Assembly: GCA_036417435.1 (NCBI GenBank)
Contig: CM070910.1
Span: 12,527,501-12,591,500 of the forward strand
Reading direction: 5' to 3'
Source of the DNA: Inia geoffrensis
Taxonomy: Eukaryota; Chordata; Mammalia; Artiodactyla; Iniidae
Length of the DNA: 64,000 nucleotides
Position 1 is the stretch's first letter. Each line of letters starts with the position of its first letter. Shown piece by piece: positions 22,806-34,724 of this stretch. A program made the translations under genes and the position numbers. The notes under the pieces are model-generated. The model ran no database searches. It was not told the DNA's origin and saw only the letters and a list, made by a program, of their open reading frames with translations.

Positions 22806-23096
22806 GCCTTGACTGAATTTTTTGTCTGGCCCCTGATCAATTTCTGTTGATTAAGGAGGCCAAGAACCCTGGTCGGTAACAGACTCCCCGATTTACCGTT
22901 CTTCCTGGAGACACTGATTGTAGTTTTGACTCATTAGGAAAGGCCAGTGGGTCAGGGGCCCGTCTGACCAGGCAAAGAGAATTTCTCAATCCTTCAACGT
23001 TATGGAGCTAAAACTCAGTACACCCTGTGTTTCAAACATGGTGTTATTGCCTGAATTCATACTGCTATACTTAAACCAGTTTTATCAGATAGTTTT

Positions 23097-23319
23097 TTTG
23101 TTTTTGTTTTGTTTTTTAATATTTATTTATTTATTTGGCTGCGCCGGGTCTTAGTTGCAGTACATGGGATCTTTGTTTCTGCATGCAGGATCTTTTCATT
23201 GCGGCATGTGAACTCTTAGTTGTGGCATGTGGGATCTAGTTCCCTGATCAGGGATCGAACCTGGGTCCCCTACATTGGGAAGGCAGAGTCTTAGCCACTG
23301 GATCACCAGGGAAGTCCCC
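23097..23319 (-). mobile_element. Older tRNA-derived cetartiodactyl SINE (antisense)
   Basis: 'TTATTTATTTGGCTGCGCCG', GGCATGTGGGATCTAGTTCC, GGGATCGAACCTGGGTCC and the end CACCAGGGAAGTCCCC. A 14-bp target duplication with one mismatch (TATCAGATAGTTTT / TATCAGCTAGTTTT) lies at 23083-23096 and 23320-23333. Confidence 0.9.
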
Positions 23320-23333
23320 TATCAGCTAGTTTT

Positions 23334-23890
23334 AAAATTAAGGCCTACAGACTTCAACAAAACGGGGTGACAAAGAAAGTCATTCTAGGATAGAGTTGGG
23401 TCTCTCACTTCACAAAAAGATACTTGGAGGTCTGAACAGTAGACCACCCTTCTGAATTTTGGGGAGACGTTGTAATACGTTGAATCAGGAGTGTCAGTAA
23501 GTTGAGAAGGCGGAGGAGTTTTGATGTCAGGTCCTTAACCATTTAATGTTTTTAGAAGTGTTGGGAATTCCGAGAATATTGTGATTAGATGTAAATGTTC
23601 CACCCAAGCCTTGCTTCCTTCCCTTTGGTTCAGATCATCAAGAACTGACCTCCTGCTAATTGTTCATCTCCTTTGCATTGGAGGTTCCTCCCCAGTACAG
23701 TGCCTTGTATGTGGTCATTGCTCCATACTGTTGTGGAATTAAATTGAATTGTGTGATCTCTGATTGACTCTCCTAGTCAAAGAATACAGTATACCCAAAC
23801 CCTGTTTGCATCATCTGTCACTTGGTGGCCCTTTTAGGGGACCTACATGAGATGCAAATCTACAAACATGAGTTAGATCGATTTCCGAAT
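23334..23890. other. Intron 1, mostly unassigned
   Basis: A weak L2 3' end (CCCAGTACAGTGCCTTGTAT) lies near 23690-23760. No exon is recognised. Confidence 0.45.
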
Positions 23891-24126
23891 CAACACATTT
23901 ACTTTATTTATTTATTTTTGAATTTTGTTTTACTTAATTTTTTTTATACAGCAGGTCCTTATTAGTCATCCATTTTATACACATCAGTGTATACATGTCA
24001 ATCCCAATCACCCAATTCATCACACCACCACCCCCTGCCGCTTTCCCACCTCGGTGTCCATACCTTTGTTCTCTACATTTGTGTCTCTATTTCTACCCTG
24101 CAAACCGGATGATCTGTACCATTTTT

Positions 24127-27100
24127 CTAGGTTCCACATATATACGTTAATATACGGTATTTGTTTTTCTCTTTCTGACTTATTTCACTCTGTATGACAG
24201 TCTCTAGATTCACACATGTCTCTACAAATGACTCAGTTTTGTTCTTTTTTATGGCTGAGTAATATTCCATTGTATATATGTAGCACATCTTCTTTATCCA
24301 TTCATCAGTCGACGGGCATTTAGGCGGCTTCCATGACCTGGCTATTGTAAATAGTGCTGCAATGAACATTGGGGTGCATGTGTCTTTTTGAATTATGGTT
24401 TTCTCTGGGTATATGCCCGGTAGTGGGATTGCTGGGCCATATGGTAGTTCTATTTTTAGTTTTTTAAGGAACCTCCCTACTGTTCTCCATAGTGGCTGTG
24501 TCAATTTACATTCCCACCAACAGTTCAAGAGGTTTCCCTTTTCTCCACACCCTCTCCAGCATTTGTTGCTTGTAGATTTTCTCATGATGCCCATTCTAAC
24601 TGGTGTGAGATGATACCTCACTGTAGTTTTGATTTGCATTTCTGTAATAATTCGTGATGTTGAGCAGCTTTTCATGTGCTTCTTGGTCATCTGTGTGTCT
24701 TCTTTGGAGAAATGTCTACTTAGGCCTTCTGCCCATTTTTGGACTGGATTGTTGTTTTTTTAATATTGAGCTGCATGAGCTGTTTATATATTTTGGAGAT
24801 TAATCCTTTGTCCGTTGATTTGTTTGCAAATATTTTCTCCTATTTTGAGGGTTGTCTTTTTGCCTTGTCTGTAGTTTCTTTTGCTTTGCAAAAGCGTTTA
24901 AGTTTCATTAGGTCCCATTTGTTGATTTTTGTTTTTATTTCCGTTACTCTAGGAGGTGTATCAAAAAAGATACTGCTGTGATTTATGTCAAAGAGTGTTC
25001 TTCCTATGCTTTCCTCTAAGAGTTTCATAGTGTCTGCCTTACATTTAGGTCTTTAATCCATTTTGAGTTTATTTTTGTGTATGGTGTTAGGGAGTGTTCT
25101 AATTTCATTCTTTTACATGTAGCTGTCCAGTTTTCCCAGCACCATTTATTGAAGAGACTGCCTTTTCTCCATTGTATATCCTTGCCTCCTTTGTCATAGA
25201 TTAGTTGCCCAGAGGTGCGTGGGTTTATCTCTGGGCTTTCTATCCTGTTCCACTGATCTATATTTCTGTTTTTGTGCCAGTACCATATTGTCTTGATTAC
25301 TGTAACTTTGTAGTATAGCCTAAAGTCAGGAAGTCTGATTTCTCCAGCTCCGTTTTTCTCCCTCAAGACTGCTTTGGCTCTTTGGGGTCTTCTGTGTCTC
25401 CATACAAACTTTAAGATTTTTTGTTCTAGTTCTGTAAAAAATTCCATTGGTAATTTGATAGGGATTGCATTGAATCTGTAGATTGCTTTGGGTCGTATAG
25501 TCATTTTCACAACATTGATTCTTCCAATCCAAGAACATGGTATATCTTCCATCTGTTGGTATCATCTTTAATTTCTTTCATCAGTGTCTTATAGTTTTCT
25601 GCATACAGGTCTTTTGTCTCCCTAGGTAGCTTTATTCCTAGGTATTTTATTCTTTTTGTTGCAATGGTAAATGGGAGTGTTTCCTTAATTTCTCTTTCAG
25701 ATTTTTCATCATTAATGTATAGGAATGCAAGAGATTTCTCTGCATTAATTTTATATCCTGAAACTTTACCAAATTCATTGATTAGCTCTAGTAGTTTTCT
25801 GGTGGCATCTTTAGGATTCTCTATGTATAGTATCATGTCATCTGCAAACAGTGACAGTTTTACTACTTTTCCAATTTGTGTTCCTTTTATTCCTTTTTCT
25901 TCTCTGATTGCTGTGACCAGGACTTCCAAAACTATGTTGATAATAGTGGTGAGAGTGGACATCCTTGTCTTGTTCCTATCTAGAGGAAATGGTTTCAGTT
26001 TTTCGCCATTGAGAATGATGATTGCTGTGCGTTTGTTGTATATGGCCTTTATTATGTTGAGGTAGGTTCCCTCTATGCCTATATTCTGGAGAGTTTTGAT
26101 CATAAATGGGTGTTGAATTTTGTCTAAATCTTTTACTGCATCTATTGAGATGATCATATGGTTTTTATTCTTCAGTTTGTTAATATGGAATATCACATTG
26201 ATTGATTTGCGTATATTGAAGGATCCTTGCATCCCTGGCATAAATCCCACTTGATCATGGTGTGTGATCCTTTTAATGTGTTGTTGGATTCTGTTTGCTA
26301 GTATTTTGTTGAGGATTTTTGCATCTATATTCATCAGTGATGTTGGTCTGTAATTTTCTGTATTATCTTTGTCTGGTTTTGGTATCATGATGATGGTGGC
26401 CTCATAGAATGAGTGTTTGGGAGTGTTCCTTCCTCTGCAATTTTTTGGAAGAGTTTGAGAAGGGTGGGTGTTAGCTCTTCTCTAAATGTTTGATAGAATT
26501 CACCTGTGAAGCCCTCTGGTCCTGGACTTTTGTTTGTTGGAAGATTTTTAATCACAGTTTCAATTTCATTACTTGTGATTGGTCTGTTCATCTTTTCTAT
26601 TTCTTCCTAGTTCAGTCTTGGAAGTTTATACCTTTCTAAGAATTTGTCCATTTCTTCCAGGTTGTCCATTTTATTGGCATAGAGTTGCTTGTAGTAGTCT
26701 CTTCGGATGCTTTGTATTTCTGCAGTGTCTGTTGTAACTTCTTTTTCAATTCTAACTTTATTGATTTGAGTCCTCTCCCTCTTTTTCTTGATGAGTCTGA
26801 CTATTGGTTTATCAATTTTGTTTATCTTCTCAAAGAACCAGTTTTTACTATTATTTATCTTTGCTATTGTTTTCTTTTTCATTTATTTTTGCTGTGATCT
26901 TTATGATTTCTTTCCTTCTGCTAACTTTGGGTTTTGTTTGTTCTTCTTTCTCTAGTTCATTTAGGTGTAAGGTTAGATTGTTTATTTGAGATTTTTCTTG
27001 TTTCTTGAGGTAGGCTTGTATAGCTATAAACTTACCTCTTAGAACTGCTTTTGCTGCACCCATAGGTTCTGGATCGTCGTGTTTTCATTGTCATTTGTCT

Positions 27101-27905
27101 CTAGGTATTTTTTGATTCCGTCTTTGATTTCTTCAGTGATCTCTTGGTTATTTAGTAACGTATTGTTTAACCTCCATGTGTATGTGCTCTTTACGTTTTT
27201 TTCCCTGTAATTCATTTCTAATCTCATAGTGTTGTGGTTAGAAAAGATGCTTGATATGATTTCAGTTTTCTTAAATTTACTGAGGCTTGATTTGTGACCC
27301 AAGATGTGATCTATCCTGGAGAATGTTCCGTGTGACAAGGAAGTGTAATCTGTGTTTGGATGGAATGTCCTATAAATATCAATTAAATCTATCTGGTCTA
27401 TTGTGTCATTTAAAGCTTGTGTTTCCTTATTAATTTTCTGTTTGGATGATCTGTCCATTGGTGTAAATGAGGTGTTAAACACTATTATTGTGTTACTGTC
27501 GATTTCCTCTTTTATAGCTGTTAGCACTTGCCTTATGTGTTGAGGTGCTCCTATGTTGGGTGCATAAATATTTATCATTGTTGTATCTTCTTCTTGGATT
27601 GATCCCTTGATCATTATGTAGTGTCCTTCTCTGTCTCTTTTAATAGTCTTTATTTTAAAGTCTATTTTGTCTGATAAGAGAATTGCTACTCCAGCTTTCT
27701 TTTGATTTCCATTTGCATGGAATATCTTTTTCCATCCACTCACCTTCAGTCTGTATGTGTCCCTAGGTCTGAAGTGGGTCTCTTGTACACAGCATATATA
27801 TGTGTCTTGTTTTTGTATCCATTCAGCAAGCCTGTGTCTTTTGGTTGGAGCATTTAATCCATTCACGTTTAATGTAATTATCTATATATATGTTCCTATG
27901 ACCAT
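24127..27905 (-). pseudogene. L1 ORF2 remnant (endonuclease, reverse transcriptase, C-terminal zinc knuckle region)
   Basis: The frame begins near 27905 and meets an in-frame stop at 27882-27884. The endonuclease part (27039-27866) reads SGWKKIFHANGNQKKAGVAI and NIYAPN. Its usual GDFN signature reads IVFN through loss of two codons, and the late SDH motif reads SNH. The reverse transcriptase part (25507-26388) keeps [10 protein letters not shown], the FADD catalytic box. The C-terminal part (24127-24690) reads [18 protein letters not shown] (a cysteine-rich segment) and [13 protein letters not shown]. At least six stops or frameshifts separate the pieces, so no functional protein is expected. 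Confidence 0.93.
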
Positions 27906-27963
27906 TTCCTTAATTGTTTTGGGTTTGTTTTTGTGGGTCCTTTTCTCCTCTTGTGTTTCCCAC

Positions 27964-28873
27964 TTAGAGAAGTTCCTTTAGCATTTGCTGTAGAGCTGGT
28001 TTGGTGGTGCTGAATTCTCTTGGCTTTTGCTTGTCTGTAAAGCTCTTGATTTCTCCATTGAGTCTGAATGAGATCCTTGCCGGTAGAGTAATCTTGGTTG
28101 TAGGTTCTTCCCCTTTCTTCACTTTAAATATATCGTGCCACTCCCTCTGGCTACTTAATTTCTGCTGAGCAATCAGCTGTTAATCTTATGGGAGTTCCCT
28201 TGTATGTTATTTGTCATTTTTCCCTTGTTTGTCTTTGATTTTGTCTTTGATTTTGTCAGTTTGATTACTGTGTGTCTCAGCATGTTTCTCCTTGTGTTTA
28301 TCCTGCCTGGGACTCTCTGCACTTCCTGGACTTGGGTGGCTGTTTCCCTTCCCATGTTAGGGAAGTTTTCAACTATAATCTCTTCAAATATTTTCTTGGG
28401 TCCTTTCTCTCTTCTCCTTCTGAGACTGCTATAATGTGAATGTTGGTGCATTTAATGTTGTCCCAGAGTTCTCTTAGGCTGCCTTCATTTCTTTTCATTC
28501 TTTTTTCTTTATTCTGTTCCATGGCGGTGAATTCCACTCTGTCTTCCAGGTCACTTATCCGTTCTTCTGCCTCAGTTATTCTGCTATTGATTCTAGTGTA
28601 TTTTTCATTTCAGTTACTGTGTTGTTCATCTCTGTTTGTTTGTTCTTTAATTTTTCTAGGTGTTTGTTCTTTAATTCTTCTAGGTCTTTGTTAAACATTT
28701 CTTGCATCTTCTCGATCTTTGCCTCCCTTCTTTTACCGAGGTCCTGGATCATCTTCACTATCATTATTCTGAAATCTTTTTACTGGAAGGTTGCCTATCT
28801 CCACTTCCTTTAATTGTTTTTCTGGGGTTTTATCTTGTTCCTTCATCTGGTACATAGCTCTCTGCCTTTTCAT
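27964..28873 (-). pseudogene. L1 ORF1 remnant (RNA-binding chaperone)
   Basis: It starts with MKRQRAMYQMKEQDKTPEKQ near 28873. A coiled-coil segment (28576-28764, LGKRREAKIEKMQEMFNKDL) is followed by an RRM-like part (28173-28451, FEEIIVENFPNMGRE and VQRVPGRINTRRN) and a stop near 27964. Frameshifts split it. A 24-bp tandem duplication in the coiled coil (28641-28688) repeats eight codons (EELKNKHL / EKLKNKQT). Confidence 0.9.
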
Positions 28874-29771
28874 CTTGTCTATCTTTCTGTGAATGTGGTT
28901 TTTGTTCCACAGGCTGCAGGATTGTAGTTCTTCTTGCTTCTTCTGTCTGCCCTCTAGTGGATGAGGCTGTCTAAGAGTCTTATGCAAGCTTCCTGATGGG
29001 AGGGATTGGTGGTGGGTAGAGCTGGGTTTTGATCTGGTGGGCAGAGCTCAGTATAGCTTTAATCCACTTGTCTGCTGATGGGTGGGGCTGGGTTCCCTCC
29101 CTGTTGGTTGTCTGGCCTGAGGCAACCCAGCACTGGAGTCTACCTGGCTCTTTGGTGGGGCTAATGGTGGACTCTGGGAGGGCTCATGCCAAGGAGTACT
29201 TCCCAGAAATTCTGCTGCCAGTGTCCTTGTCCCCATGGTGAGCCACAGCTACCCCCCGCCTCTGCAGGAGACCCTCCAACACTAGCAGCTAGGTCTGGTT
29301 CAGTCTCCCCTGGGGTCACTGCTCTTTCCCCCCGGTCCTGCTGCGCAAACTGCTTTGTGTGCCCTCCAAGAGTGGAGTCTGTTTTTCCCCAAGTCCTGTC
29401 GAAGTCCTGCAAACAAATCCCGCTAGCCTCCAAAGTCTGGTTCTCTGGGAATATCTCCTCCCGTTGCCCGACCCCCAGGTTGGGAAGCCTGCTGTGGGGC
29501 TCAGAACCTTCACCCTAGTGGCTGGACTTCTGTGGTATAGTTGTTCTCCAGTTTGTGGTTCACACACCCAGTAGTTATGGGATTTGATTTTATTGTGATT
29601 GCGCCCTTCCTGCCGTTTCATTGCAGCTTCTCCTTTGTCTTTTTTGGTGAGTTCCAGTGTCTTCCTGTCAATGATTGTTCAGCAGTTAGTTGTGATTCTG
29701 CTGCTCTTGCAAGAGGGAGTGAGCGCACATCCTTCTACTCCGCCATCTTGAAGCGGGACACCAACACATTT

Positions 29772-30339
29772 CCTTTAAAACATAGCAAAAGAAAGCAAAA
29801 TCCTGTGGTTAAAAATACTTTAATGATCAAAGTACTTGATGTGAAGGGCTGTCAGAACAACTCTGGGCTCACTGTCTCTGTGGAATTAGAGGTTTTGCTG
29901 ACTTGAGCCTATAGACTGAGAGCATAGCTTTGGGACGACTTTCTAATGGGCCACACCTGCCAGGACAGAGGCTGATCTAGTCAACAATCTGACTTCAGTC
30001 TCGTACAGAAAATTAGAAGGGAATGGCTCTAGAGGTTTTGCACTGGGGCATTTACTCTCATGTCTTAATCTTCATGTACACAATCCTTTGCACATTTTGG
30101 AGAGATTAATTAGTTAATAAAAACTAATCCTTAGTACAGAGCAAGTATCTTGTCAAAGATTGGAGTTTTGTTTTGGGGTTTCATTTTGTTTATAATATTT
30201 TCCAGTGTAGAAATGACCTCCTTTAATCTTGAAACATTGAAACTTGCAAACAAATACCCTGATATCACAATCAGTAGTTCTGTTAATTTTAGTTACTCAC
30301 TTGTGTGGGTAAGAACATGAAGTTCTTTGTCTTTCTTAT
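29772..30339. other. Intron 1, unassigned sequence
   Basis: AT-rich; no exon or repeat recognised. Confidence 0.5.
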
Positions 30340-30470
30340 GCATTCAGTTATTTATTTCACAAACATTGTGCAGCAGCAATGTTCTAGATGCTGGGGAATA
30401 GCAATGAATAAAAATGAAGACTCTACTTTCATGGTGCTTGTATTCCAATATAAATCCTAAAACATTTTTA
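30340..30470 (-). mobile_element. L2 LINE 3' end fragment (antisense)
   Basis: 'CATTCAGTTATTTATTTCAC', GTTCTAGATGCTGGGGAATA and TCATGGTGCTTGTATTCC match the reverse-complement L2 end. Confidence 0.65.
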
Positions 30471-30694
30471 GGTAGGATCAGTGATAACGGTAAGCTACCA
30501 AATTTGGGAATATATTCTGGGGAAGCTAATAAGAAAGGCTGTTGATATTTTATTTTATCTCCAATTTATGCTGTTCCAGAGGGGGCTACCTAAGCTTTTG
30601 CGAGTTTGTGTGTCTCTCTAGCAACTTTTGTTTTGAACACCGAGGGGACTGACGACCTGAATAAATCACTTTTTAAATCGAACGATATATGTAA

Positions 30695-30900
30695 TTATTT
30701 GCTTCATAGTGTTCTAAGCTCTTTATAACTATTAACACTTAATTTTCATCACAGATCTGTGTAGTAGGTAGTGTTATTATCTCTGTTTTACAAATGAGCC
30801 AACTGGGTAACTTGCCCCAGGTACCCAGTTAGCAAGAAGTAGGACTGAGATTGGAACTCAGGCTCTTAACCACTGCCCTGTTGCTTTCTGATATCAATTA
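30695..30900 (-). mobile_element. MIR SINE (antisense)
   Basis: 'GTTCTAAGCTCTTTATAACT', CTCTGTTTTACAAATGAG, 'GTAACTTGCCCCAGGTACCC' and GGAACTCAGGCTCTTAACC are in antisense MIR order. Confidence 0.7.
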
Positions 30901-31450
30901 TAAAATAGTATTTTAAAAAATCGTAAGGTATTTCTGTCTTTTTTTTTTTCTTTTTGCCTTTGGGATTTCTCTGAAATTTTAGGGTCATTTACAGGTTTGG
31001 GAAGAGGGGAGGAAGCCTGGCTGTCTCTCCCTGCTGCTTCCATTCTGTGGGAAGTCCCTGTCCTTTGCCTTCCTGATTCTTTTCACATTGAATTATGTGT
31101 TTAATTTGTGTAAATGGAATGTGTTTAATCTAATTTTATTTAATTCTGTGTTTCTCTCAGCACTGCTAGACTTTCAATAAGTTCCTTGAAGCAAAGAACT
31201 GGTAAATAGATACATTTGACAAATAGGCTAAAGTGTACTGTGTATTACAAATTCTAAAACCAGCTTATTTGAAATTGGGGATTTTCCCCTCCTTCGTGGG
31301 ACTGCGTAATAGTTTGATTTGGCTGTTTATAAATGTGTAATTGTATTCTAAACAATAGGATAACTGAGCAATAGGCCATCTTGTATTGGAATAATAAAAC
31401 TGGAGACAGTACTATTTAAAACTTAGCATATTCAATAGACAGGTCCCTTG
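30901..31450. other. Intron 1, unassigned AT-rich sequence
   Basis: No exon or repeat recognised apart from a short T run near 30937. Confidence 0.5.
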
Positions 31451-31465
31451 AGGGGAAACTCTTTT

Positions 31466-31544
31466 TACTTTTTAAATTTTTTATTGAAGTATAGTTGATT
31501 TACAGTGTTGTGTTACTTTCAGGTGTTTAGCAAAGTAATTCAGT

Positions 31545-31585
<41 letters not shown>

Positions 31586-32014
31586 TTCTATTCCTCTCCA
31601 GAGTCTTTTCCATTATAGGCTGTTACAAGATATTGAATATAGTTCCCTGTACTGTACAGTAGGCCCTTGTTGCTTATCTATTTTATATATAGTGTGTATC
31701 TGCTAATTCCAAGCTCCTAATTTATCTCTCCCCACCCCTTCCCCTTTGGTAACCATAAATTTGTTTTCTTTGTCTGTGAGTTTGTTTCAAAGTTCATTTG
31801 TATCATTTGTTTAGATTCCATATACAAGTGATATTATATGATATTTGTCTTTGTCTGACATACTTTGCTTAGTATCATAATCTCAAGGTCCATCCGTGTT
31901 GCCACAAATGGCATTACTTCATTCTTTTTTATGGCTGAGTAATATGCCATTGTATATGTATATCACATCTTCTTTATCCGTTCATCTGTTGACGGGCGTT
32001 TAGGCTGCTTGCAT
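31466..32014 (-). mobile_element. 5'-truncated cetartiodactyl L1 (antisense)
   Basis: ATTGAAGTATAGTTGATTTA, 'CTGTACAGTAGGCCCTTGTT' and ATGGCTGAGTAATATGCC match the copy at 12925. The element contains a (TA)n microsatellite (about 31552-31581). A 15-bp imperfect target duplication, AGGGGAAACTCTTTT / AGGGGAAAGTCTTTA, lies at 31451-31465 and 32015-32029. Confidence 0.92.
31552..31581. repeat. (TA)n microsatellite
   Basis: About 14 uninterrupted TA units lie inside the L1 3'UTR. Confidence 0.9.
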
Positions 32015-32029
32015 AGGGGAAAGTCTTTA

Positions 32030-32345
32030 AGCCACTCTAGATTCTGTATTTGGGTGGGTAGCAACATGGTGTTTCTACTTGGTAATTCTCCTACATCTCA
32101 GGGATCTTATGATTAATTGAGGTCAGACCATTTATATTCCTCTGAATCTTCAAGGAGATTCTTGCCCTTTCTCAGGCAAATGTTCTGCTGTTTTGTTCAG
32201 TTCCCTCTTCTCCTATCCAGAAACTTCATCACACCTCTCATCTCAACCTTCTTCTCTGTGTCCGAAATATTTCCTTAATGCGCTGAAGCTATTTCTGAAA
32301 TCCTGTTTCTTCAGGGAAACTTTTCATAGTTAAAAGAGAAAACGG
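32030..32345. other. Intron 1, unassigned sequence
   Basis: No exon or repeat recognised. Confidence 0.5.
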
Positions 32346-32556
32346 GGGCTTCCCTGGTGGCGCAGTGGTTGAGAGTCCGCCTGCCGATGCAGGGGACACG
32401 GGTTCGTGCCCAGGTCCGGGAGGATCCCACATGCCGCGGAGCGGCTAGGCCCGTGAGCCATGGCCGCTGAGCCTGCACGTCCGGAGCCTGTGCTCGGCAA
32501 CGGGAGAGGCCACAGCAGTGGGAGGCCCGGGTACCGCAAAAAAAAAAAAAAAAAAA
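32346..32556 (+). mobile_element. Young CHR-type cetacean SINE
   Basis: GGGCTTCCCTGGTGGCGCAG start, GGGTTCGTGCCC B-box, GCCGCGGAGCGGCTAGGCCC, and an A19 tail. It is flanked by an AAAAGAGAAA-type target duplication. Confidence 0.94.
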
Positions 32557-32834
32557 GAGAAATCTGGCTTCATCTTTATTTCTACTTATTATTCAGGGGT
32601 GAAAATTTATGAACATCCATAGTGCACGGTTCCTTCACTTTACACTTAATGGACTGGTTTATTCTGCACATGGCAACTAATATGAGTCGGTTTTGTTCTC
32701 GTATTTTGAGCAAAGAACTTGCTTGGCACAGTAAACATGAATTGCAATTCTTTTGGTCATTGGGCCTTGTTTATTTTAGGAAAGAGTTTATCGCATGTGG
32801 ATGAACATGAAATAAAGTGTTATTAGGTTTGTGT

Positions 32835-33215
32835 TGGTTTGTTAGGGCTGTCATAACAAAGAATCACAGACTGGGTGGCTGAAACCGCAGGAGTTTATTC
32901 TCCTGAAATTCTGGAGACTAGAAGTCTGAGATCACAGTGTTAGCAGAGATGGTTTCTTCTGAGGCCTCTCTCCTTGGCTTGTAGATACCTTCTTCTCCCT
33001 GTGTCTTTACATGTTCTTATCTGTGTATGTGTGTCTCCTCTTCTTATAAGGACTCAGTCATGTTGGGTTTGGGCTCATCCATATGACCTCATTTAACTTA
33101 ATCACCTCTTTAAAGACACAACCTCCAAATACAGTGGTGTTCTGAGGTATTGTATTGCTGATTCGAACTTCAACATATGAATCTTAGGAAAATCAATTCA
33201 GCCATGACAGGGTTG
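32835..33215 (-). mobile_element. MaLR LTR, MLT1-like (antisense)
   Basis: 'GTTAGGGCTGTCATAACAAA', ACAGACTGGGTGGCTGAAAC, 'CTGAGGCCTCTCTCCTTGGC', TTATAAGGACTCAGTCATG and 'CTTCAACATATGAATCTTAG' follow the reverse-complement MLT1 consensus end to end. Confidence 0.85.
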
Positions 33216-34724
33216 CAATGTACAATATAGTTGTCTTACATTTTTATGACAAGTGAAAACAAAAATTCCTTTTAAAGCTTAAAAGTAGGCAAAGGAAGAG
33301 AACCTTCTGAAGGAGGGGAGATTGTAAGATATTGGTTTGATCTGGCTTAAAACTGGCTAAGTCATTTAGGGCAAAATTCGTAGTAATTAGTCTTTTGTCC
33401 ATACTTTCCCAATTTTTTGGATTCAGTAAAATGTGAAATATCTTTTAAGTACCTCTAGGTTTCCATGATTCTATCTTAATAATAACTGTTTTGTAATTAG
33501 ACCTTACTGCTGATTTAGGAAGGTGTTTGGAGAGGAATTTTTATCTCTTGTTTGCAGGGTAGAATGCAAAAGGATCAGGGCTTGTGTCAACAAACCTTGA
33601 TTTGAATTTGAGCTCTTCTGTATTGAGCTGAAGAAAATGGCTGACAAAATCCTTCTCTTGGCATCTTACCAGCTATGTGACTGTGGACAAGTTATGCAAC
33701 TTAACACGAGCCCTAATTTAGTCATCTATGAAATGGGAATAAAGTTGTAAGGAGGCTCTCCTCGGCTTTTGGCCCTTGTCACTGTTGACTACTGCAGCTG
33801 GATTCTGTGCAGCTGCCCCTGGCTGCCCCGGTGGCATGACACTCCATACCTGCGGACTTGTGTGGCCTCCACTGCCTGCCCAACTCACATGCCATGGAGG
33901 CCACTTGTGGCTCGAGGCCATCAAAGTAGAGCTGAGCTTATATCAGTGTCCCCAACCTTGCTGCTGTGTGACAGATCCCCTCTGATAGACAGATGTCACT
34001 TCAGGGAGGACGGGTTGGTTCTGACTAGTTATCATAAAATTAATTTTTTCTTAATCTCCTCTTCCTGTATTTATTTGATCATCCCAAACGGTTACCAGGA
34101 CATTGCTCCTCTTTCTACATCTTAGGAGGTGAAAGCTTTTGCCACTTTCAAAACTTTCAAAAAAGTGGGGCAGAGATATCGTTTAGCCTAGGATATCAGA
34201 TTTTGAGATGCATGGACTTTAGTACTGCCAAGAGTAAGTGACAGACCTACGTCTACTTTTCCTGTTCAGAGTACCCACACAGAGAGCTTTCGTGAGAGTT
34301 AAATGAAGTGTGCGTGCGTGTATGTGTGTGTGTGCTTGTGTGTTTGGGTGGGAAGGGGACAGCAACATGCCTTCCACATACTTTATTCTAGTTAAATTGA
34401 GTTTTCATCCTTTGTGTTGGGATTGAATTTATATAAATCTACCTTTTAAAACACTAAGGTGGCTTTTATTTTGGGGCTTAAATAGATCAACTAATTTAGT
34501 ATAAGATTTTCCAGTAAAACCATTAAACTGTTGACCAGAGAGTTCTCTATACAGGAGTAAAGAATCCCAAGTTCTTTTAGGGTTACCTATTTTAATCATT
34601 ATATAAGAACATTAAAACACAACACTGTTGGCAGTAGTATTTGACCTGGAAAAATTCCCATAAACTAACTAACCCATTTAACATTGTCTTTCTCTGGTAC
34701 CACTGCTGGTACCTACTCCTCTAG
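33216..34724. other. Intron 1, mostly unassigned; one MIR and a GT tract
   Basis: A MIR core (GTGACTGTGGACAAGTTATG, CATCTATGAAATGGGAATAA) lies at about 33655-33750, and a short TG-rich tract at about 34310-34345. No exon is recognised. Confidence 0.5.

Larger units (their letters stand above)
22270..22881 (+). mobile_element. Probable solo LTR of an endogenous retrovirus (ERV1-like), sense to CNKSR3
   Basis: A GC-rich U3 with several GC boxes (near 22660-22715) is followed by a TATA box, a tRNA-less R region, a poly(A) signal variant and a U5 ending in GGTCGGTAACA at about 22881. No primer-binding site or gag-like frame follows, so it looks like a recombined single LTR. The right edge is fairly well supported by the CA end. 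The left edge is uncertain by 200 bp or more, and no 4-bp target duplication could be confirmed. Confidence 0.6.
23901..29761 (-). mobile_element. 5'-complete, inactive L1 retrotransposon (antisense to CNKSR3)
   Basis: It spans 5.86 kb from a T-rich 3' end at 23901 to a typical L1 5' end at 29761. Its first bases on the minus strand include CAAGATGGCGGAG (YY1-type site, 29738-29750). A 10-bp target duplication, CAACACATTT, flanks it at 23891-23900 and 29762-29771. ORF1 and ORF2 are both recognisable but broken by stops and frameshifts. The 3'UTR contains the same GTATAGTTGA-free variant seen in cetartiodactyl L1s, beginning 'TATACAGCAGGTCCTTATTA'. Because both ends are present, the copy arose by full-length reverse transcription and then decayed. 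Confidence 0.93.
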
